The notes under the pieces were generated by a model. It searched no databases and was not told where the DNA came from. It saw only the letters and a list, made by a program, of their open reading frames with translations. A program made the translations under genes and the position numbers. Positions 58,768 through 64,000 of a stretch of DNA of 64,000 nt are shown here, piece after piece; the first letter of the stretch is position 1; each line of letters starts with the position of its first letter. The DNA comes from Wolfiporia cocos. Its lineage: Eukaryota > Basidiomycota > Agaricomycetes > Polyporales > Phaeolaceae. Location: the NCBI GenBank assembly GCA_029448655.1, contig JACCLO010000013.1, forward strand, positions 1,240,001 to 1,304,000. Direction: 5' to 3'.

Positions 58768-58872
58768 GGTCCTCGCAGTAGCGAAGGGCCTCAGGTGAGG
58801 TCCTTGCAATAGCGAAGGCCCTCAGGTGAGGTCCTCGCAATAGCATGGGCCTCAGGTGAGGTCCTTGCAGGA
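58768..58872. repeat. 31-bp tandem repeat, 3.4 units
   Basis: The unit begins GGTCCTCGCARTAGCGAAGG and ends CCTCAGGTGA, at 58768, 58799 and 58830, with a partial fourth at 58860. Units differ at a few positions and the third is one base shorter. Confidence 0.9.
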
Positions 58873-59099
58873 ACCCGTCCCCTGGGCGCTTGCTATTGCG
58901 AGGACCTGCTACTATAAGGGGGTTATATATGAGTATACCGGTCCGGCTACAGTTACAGGACCTGCTTGGTATATCTACGTAGATACTAGTAGATCTACGG
59001 TCTCTCACTTTGCTGATGGGAAAGGTAATGCATTCCTATAGCTTGGGACAAACAGCTTCACTCCAAAGTCAAGAAGCAGTTGAACGGTGTGTTCTGTTG

Positions 59100-59860
59100 T
59101 GTCTAGTAAAGCAGCTGTAAGATCAGATGTCATTCATAATGATACAGTCAAATCCATGATCATACCACCATTTTGTGGGAAGATCAAGAATCTGCGGAGG
59201 CATCTCATCAGCGAATGCCAGAACATTGATGATGCTATCAGACAAGAAGCGCAGACTCACCATGACGTTGCTAAAGATTGTATGGCACACTCTACTGCTG
59301 CATGCATCCAACATGAACTTGAAGAAAAGGAGAATCAGCATCTTCCAATCTCCATGGCAAGCCATGGATATTGAATTTCTCTTTCTGAGTGACTACTTAC
59401 TGCACAATCAAGTCTAGTGAGCATCACTTCCACAACATCAACGACTAGTTCGCAAGCCCCTGAACCTGTCAATTCAGATGTGGGGCACCATGTTTCCAAA
59501 CATCGGAAGATGGACGCACCATTCTATGGACAGACAGCTAGTGGTACCATATCCCAACTCAATACAGGCAGCATTTGCAACAGATCTGTGTCAGCTCCTC
59601 ATTGCATGCAATATTGCTTGGGCAGCAGTAAACCATCCCTTTTGGCAGCACTTGTTTGCTACATGGCTTCCAGCAGTCATTCTCCCTAGCTGTTGAGTGC
59701 TTGCAAGGAGAATTCGTGATGTACCACTCCACCAAAAGGGCATCAATGACAGCTTGGCTGTCATTGTGGGTCCAGCTACTCATGTTGTTCATCTTCCCAT
59801 GCCACACAAATCTGTGACATGTGGCATGATTCAAATAGTTTCTGTACTGCAATAAGGCAG
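59100..59860 (+). pseudogene. hAT transposase N-terminal fragment, decayed
   Basis: A first frame gives DTVKSMIIPPFCGKIKNLRR, HLISECQNIDDAIRQEAQTH, the region after a BED-type zinc finger. After a frame change another gives YPNSIQAAFATDLCQLLIAC, NIAWAAVNHPFWQHLFATWL and PAVILPSC, a segment conserved in fungal hAT transposases, before a stop and a third frame with GINDSLAVIVGPATHVVHLP. The catalytic core is absent. It could be the relic of an autonomous partner of the hAT MITEs nearby. Confidence 0.65.
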
Positions 59861-60651
59861 TTCAAAGCTAATTGAAAGGTGCTATTGCTGTCTGCGTATG
59901 TCACTGAAGTTCACATGTAGATGCCAGATGTTTAGACTTGCCTGATTTGTATCATCATGTAATGTGGACCTAAGCTAGGTATGGCCAAATCTCAGTGCTT
60001 GCGGCATCAAAAATGCGCCAGGAGCCTCAAAATGTGCAGAAAAAGTCAGAACTAAAAAATTCACTTTTTTGAAGATTGCTTGGTCAATTCTCAACATCTC
60101 AAGATTTCACTCAATAGAGGTGTTTTGCTAACAATAATTATGACTGGGGAACCAATTCTTGAAGCTTCACTACCAGAATTCTGAAGTGGGGTAGGTGGAG
60201 CGTAATGCTTGATCTTTGCAACATGTACCAGTAACTGTATCCAAACACTGTTGACACACATCAGATGTATGAGAATATATGCTGAAAGCATGGCCAACAG
60301 TGATGGCAACAGAGCCTGCTTATCAACACACTAATTAACATGTCGCCATGCATGTTGCCTAGATTACCACTGGGGGGTATAAATGTTGCCACACTCCACA
60401 GCTCTTCATTTTCATAATTCTTGCACCACCTCAGAGAAAGCCGAGTCATAATTATTATTGACAAAACACTAGGATTGAAAGAGGAGGTCCTTTCCCATCA
60501 TTCCTATTGAAGAAATCCACAAAATGTTGCTCATGTTAGAGGGACTTACAGAGATTGATTTGCAAACTGCCTTTTGTTAGTGCTGCACAGTTCCTGATGT
60601 GCGTATCAATCTGATGTATGTACATTAATCTACCACTGTCATAAAATAAAC
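59861..60651. other. AT-rich stretch without a gene
   Basis: No coding frame or repeat end was identified here. It is probably the rest of a decayed transposon. Confidence 0.35.
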
Positions 60652-60738
60652 TGTAAACTGCAGGGATTGAACCCTGAGCCTCAGAGGCTGTAAACATGAC
60701 ATATAGACAAGCCTACCACTACACTACTGAGCAATGCA
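60652..60738 (-). ncRNA. tRNA-like sequence, probable SINE head or tRNA pseudogene
   Basis: On the minus strand, TAGTGTAGTGGTAGGC fits a pol III A box and GGGTTCAATCCC a B box with a CAGGG/CCCTG T stem. The outer ends TGCATTG/CAGTTTA pair at six of seven places, counting G-U. The anticodon arm does not fold properly, so this is not a working tRNA. Confidence 0.4.
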
Positions 60739-61384
60739 TTGAGTTGTGTATGCTTTAATAGGTGTACCAACAATGAGGAATTTTCAATCAACTAAAGCCT
60801 GAGGTTTAAGTAGTTGACTGGCTTCGAAAAATTGGTCAGATAGAGCACTAGCTACAGTGAGATTACACTACAGTCATAATTTCACATTGCACATGGAGCT
60901 ATTGAGTAGCGCCTTGATTATGTAAGGGGTGCCCGCTCCTGGCGTCCTCTACCTTAGCCACAGTCGATACTGGTTGCTAAGGGTGGTCTCACTCGGATCA
61001 GTGGCTTTTCAGCCGGAAACAATAGTTGTAGAAACGTCTATCGTTCTGAAATCCGCTGTAAATCGCACCTTAAATTGAGAATCCGGCCTCACTGTATACA
61101 ATCTGGGCATCTCGACCGAGACTCGGACTCTGTCCATTCCCATGACGCCGTCAATCGTTGACCGTCACAGAGGCCTCGCACTGTATACAATCCATTGGAC
61201 GCCTTCCGATTCGGAACAGCCTTAGGTTCTCCCTTGCCGCTGAAATCGACTGCTACATGCTAGGCGCGTATCTACAGTGTATGCTGTCGGTAAAGGACTC
61301 GATTATCCTGAGTCGAACTTGCAGATTCTCATCGTCCAAAATTGAGGCATAGAGCACCGCGCTCATTCCCGGCAGCATACATAC

Positions 61385-61522
61385 CTCGTCCATGCATTTG
61401 AGGCCTAGATTGCCGTACCAGTATGACAGATCCTCGAAGGCCCCACTGAGATCGTTCATTCTGCAATCCGCGATGAAGAATGGAAGGGTCCCTAGATGCC
61501 TCTACTGGTTATGTTGTACTGG
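61385..61522 (+). pseudogene. C-terminal P450 relic in the right arm
   Basis: It reads LVHAFEA, stop, IAVPV, stop, QILEGPTEIVHSAIRDEEWK, GP, stop, MPLLVMLYW. This aligns with the C-terminus of the P450 at 22885 and with the left-arm relic at 28,644. Three in-frame stops show it is dead. Confidence 0.8.
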
Positions 61523-62993
61523 CTGTGTCATGCATAGAGCGCAAGGGATACCCCGGATCCCCGTGTTTTCAGCAATGTCACTCAGGCCATGGACTGCAAT
61601 GGGATTCGAGCATGTATGGATTTTGCACTCTCACGGACAGCTTCGATAAGCACCTTCATCGTGTGGAAATTCCGTGGCCGCAGGGCCGAATCTCCTTTGT
61701 AGGATAGTGAACGTAGGTGGGTTACAAACTGGCGGCGAGCCACTCTGCTCGCGCCCGGCTTAAGTACACTACCGGCAGCACTAGCGACCCGCTAGCTTGC
61801 CCATCACCACGCCATAAGTCTGCCATCGCCGCGCCATCCTGCGCCCTGGCAACGCCGCAGACCCCGAATTGCAACACATCGGGCTAACTAATTTGTGCCA
61901 GCCAAAATGTAACAAATATGCTGGTTAAGATAATTCGGAATGCTCGCGCGCTCAGCGTTGCGGCAAGGTACGAAACACGTCCACGCCACTGACGTGCTTG
62001 GATACGTTTAGTACAGACCAAGTGACCAAGACCTGAAAGCCTTGGGCATGAACTTTAATGTCACATCGACTCAAATCCAAGGCCCATACTAGCCCAGTCT
62101 CCTGATTGCATGTAAGGCTGAAAATCAAGGTGCGATGGGTCATGCCATTGCTAGACGGCAAGCACAACGATGCAACAGACAAGTTGTGTAAGCGCTTACT
62201 ATAGCGCATCGATATCCGGGTAATATTCGACTACGTCCTCTTTGCCAATTGCTGGGCATCGGTCACAACATATGTTGAGCCCATGCCACAGACTCTGGGA
62301 CTTAGCTCACAAGAGCTGATCCTTCCCATCAGTAGTCTCGCCACATTGATCTTACGTTTCCCGAGGCTGTCACTACCCCTGTCTTCTACCTTATCCCCCC
62401 TTTCCCTCCATCTGCCACACATTCACTCAATGCGTCTTCTTCCAGACCCTGCGTTTCGAGTCAATCAGCTATAGCAGTACGTACAAGGATCAGACAGTAC
62501 CGTACGCCCTGCAATGTATGGTGCAAATCACTTAGACACCGCTACTTTGTGCAGTGGCCAATTTCGAAAATTAAAGAATAACTCCGTCAATTCCGAAGAT
62601 AAGTAGATTCTGTCTGGAAGAAATGACCAATCTGAACATTTCTACCAGACCGAATTTTGTCTATTTTTTTCATAAGGAGTAGTTTTGCTTGCACAAAAGT
62701 AGCGGTGTCTAAGTGATTTGCACCATACAACAAGACACATAGACAACCGTGCCTTTTGCTGCTACTCCCTTCCTTCTTCCTCTCAGTTTCTAGACCGGTC
62801 TCGACATGCGATCGCACACGACGGAACCAATTGTCCGCAGGTTCCTATCTAGGGTTCAGGACACCTGATCACCGTTAGAGGTTTTTACTGCGGCCGAACT
62901 GCGCCGGAAACGTTTCTAGTAGGCAAGAATCGTTTTCTTTGACCTGCATAAACTATCCACTCAGTAGTATAGGCTATTTGTGAGGCTGACAAG

Positions 62994-63263
62994 CTAAGTA
63001 CTGCGTGGTGTTACCGAGGCGTCATTACCGTCTGCAGGGCGCCAAGTGTGGCTAATTCTAATACTGATCATACCTTCGGAGATGCCAGGATCATTTTTAG
63101 TCTTAGGGCAAACCACATACAGATTGAGCGTCTCACGCAAGAAACGGTCCCCCCGGATCATAACAATTGCCGGCGCCGGCCGTAAAAGCTGATGTGGCTT
63201 CAATCCGCGCGTCACAGAATAGGAGGTGCGTACTAGTCCTCGTACATCGCACCAAAGTAGCAT
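62994..63263 (-). CDS. conserved reading frame in the right arm, unknown function
   Basis: An 89-codon frame reads DVRGLVRTSYSVTRGLKPHQ, LLRPAPAIVMIRGDRFLRET, LNLYVVCPKTKNDPGISEGM and ISIRISHTWRPADGNDASVT. The left-arm version (27243-27540) differs by indels of 9, 3 and 3 nt, all in frame, plus one 10-nt duplication that breaks it. I recognise no family, the first codon is not ATG, and the frame could be part of a decayed gene. Confidence 0.3.
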   Translation of the reverse strand: MLLWCDVRGLVRTSYSVTRGLKPHQLLRPAPAIVMIRGDRFLRETLNLYVVCPKTKNDPGISEGMISIRISHTWRPADGNDASVTPRST

Positions 63264-64000
63264 CGCGCCGTGGTACGAGTATCACTTTACGGTATCGAAA
63301 AGGTTAAGTCAGCTGATGGCCGCTCATGACAAAGTTAGTCTCTATGCCCGGACGGTGTTAGGTCGCACCATCTGACCACTGGAGCGAACGAAACACCTAA
63401 CGCCGTCAAATATTGACGCGCACTGAACATTGAATCGCGAAGTAGGCAAATTCATATACACCTTCCAATACGAAACATCTCCGCACATTGTATATGTTCA
63501 ACGGTGATGAGCCGCTCCCGCTGCCTCAATTTGTATCAGACCACACTGTCGCCGTCCGTTGGCCGACAAGCTCCGCATGTGTCAGAAAGTCGTATCATGA
63601 AACTGCATAATAATCGAAGTAACTCCTACATCATGTTTGTTAAAGGTCATATCGACAATCGCAGTGTAGTACAGTGGCAGACAGCGATGGCAATGAATGG
63701 AAGTATTAGAAGGCGCCGGATGACTGGCGTCGCGAAAACGAAGCTGATGTAACTGTGACCTCTCCTCCTAGATCTCACTATCCGACGGCTTATGCGGTGT
63801 CGGTCGAATGCCCTGGGTGAGGTACGATACAACGGGCTGGTGCAACAATACCATCCGGGTACAAGCCCATATACAGCTTCGCCTGTACTATGGACAATGT
63901 CTCGGCGCTGCAAGGTCTCACACTTGCGCCGGTGCAGCTGCACCAGACTGATCTATGCGGGATTGATGCGGCCGAGTTGATCAGCCGCCGATCAATCCAA

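Larger units (their letters stand above)
61060..64000. repeat. right arm of the inverted duplication, cut by the window end
   Basis: Reverse complement of 25,644-29,080 without the Tc1-type insertion. Substitutions and short indels are spread throughout, so the duplication is old. The outer boundary lies beyond base 64,000. Confidence 0.85.

Noticed and set aside
1..64000. CRISPR arrays, bacterial operons or phage modules
   Set aside because: No spaced direct repeats of the right size, and gene structure with introns is eukaryotic throughout.

Overview
The window is nuclear DNA of a filamentous fungus, most likely an Agaricomycete (mushroom or polypore type basidiomycete). Genes are dense and cut by many short GT-AG introns (about 47-90 nt) with occasional tiny exons (11-18 nt). 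The proteins look basidiomycete: an RGS/Rax1-type membrane protein, a TMEM184/DUF300 protein, a Zn2Cys6 regulator, a fungal P450 family and a fungal-type HCx5R phosphatase. Nothing places the species.

Region 1 (about 1-19,300) is a normal gene-rich block. In order: Rax1-like RGS membrane protein (minus), complex I subunit NDUFA2 (plus, sharing a 154-bp bidirectional promoter), DUF300/TMEM184-like protein (minus), RNase P/MRP subunit Rpp1/p30 (plus), peroxin PEX19 (minus), an intron-containing tRNA-Val(AAC), a 12-exon mitochondrial dicarboxylate-type carrier, an 897-aa Zn2Cys6 transcription factor with a 1.18-kb intron, and a small 3-4 exon protein of unknown function. I rebuilt exon joins by hand; each main model closes in frame with its family's conserved sequence. 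These are mostly housekeeping genes and do not form one pathway.

Region 2 (about 19,300-22,880) holds no gene I can name. Region 3 (22,885-41,600) is a P450 neighbourhood broken up by repeats. It has one P450 that is readable throughout, a second that is a pseudogene (TGA for a tryptophan codon plus a frameshift), and a C-terminal P450 relic in an old duplicated segment. An intronless GC-rich phosphatase gene sits at its right edge.

Region 4 (about 29,700-61,000) is a transposon island poor in CG dinucleotides. It holds three hAT-type elements with 8-bp target duplications, Tc1/mariner relics, two solo LTRs with 5-bp target duplications, gypsy-like LTR pieces, a hAT transposase fragment, tandem repeats and two copies of an unrecognised Pro/Thr-rich reading frame. 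The 25.6-29.1 kb segment returns in inverted orientation at 61.06-64.0 kb and runs off the window end, so the transposon island lies between two arms of a diverged inverted duplication. Each arm carries P450 debris.
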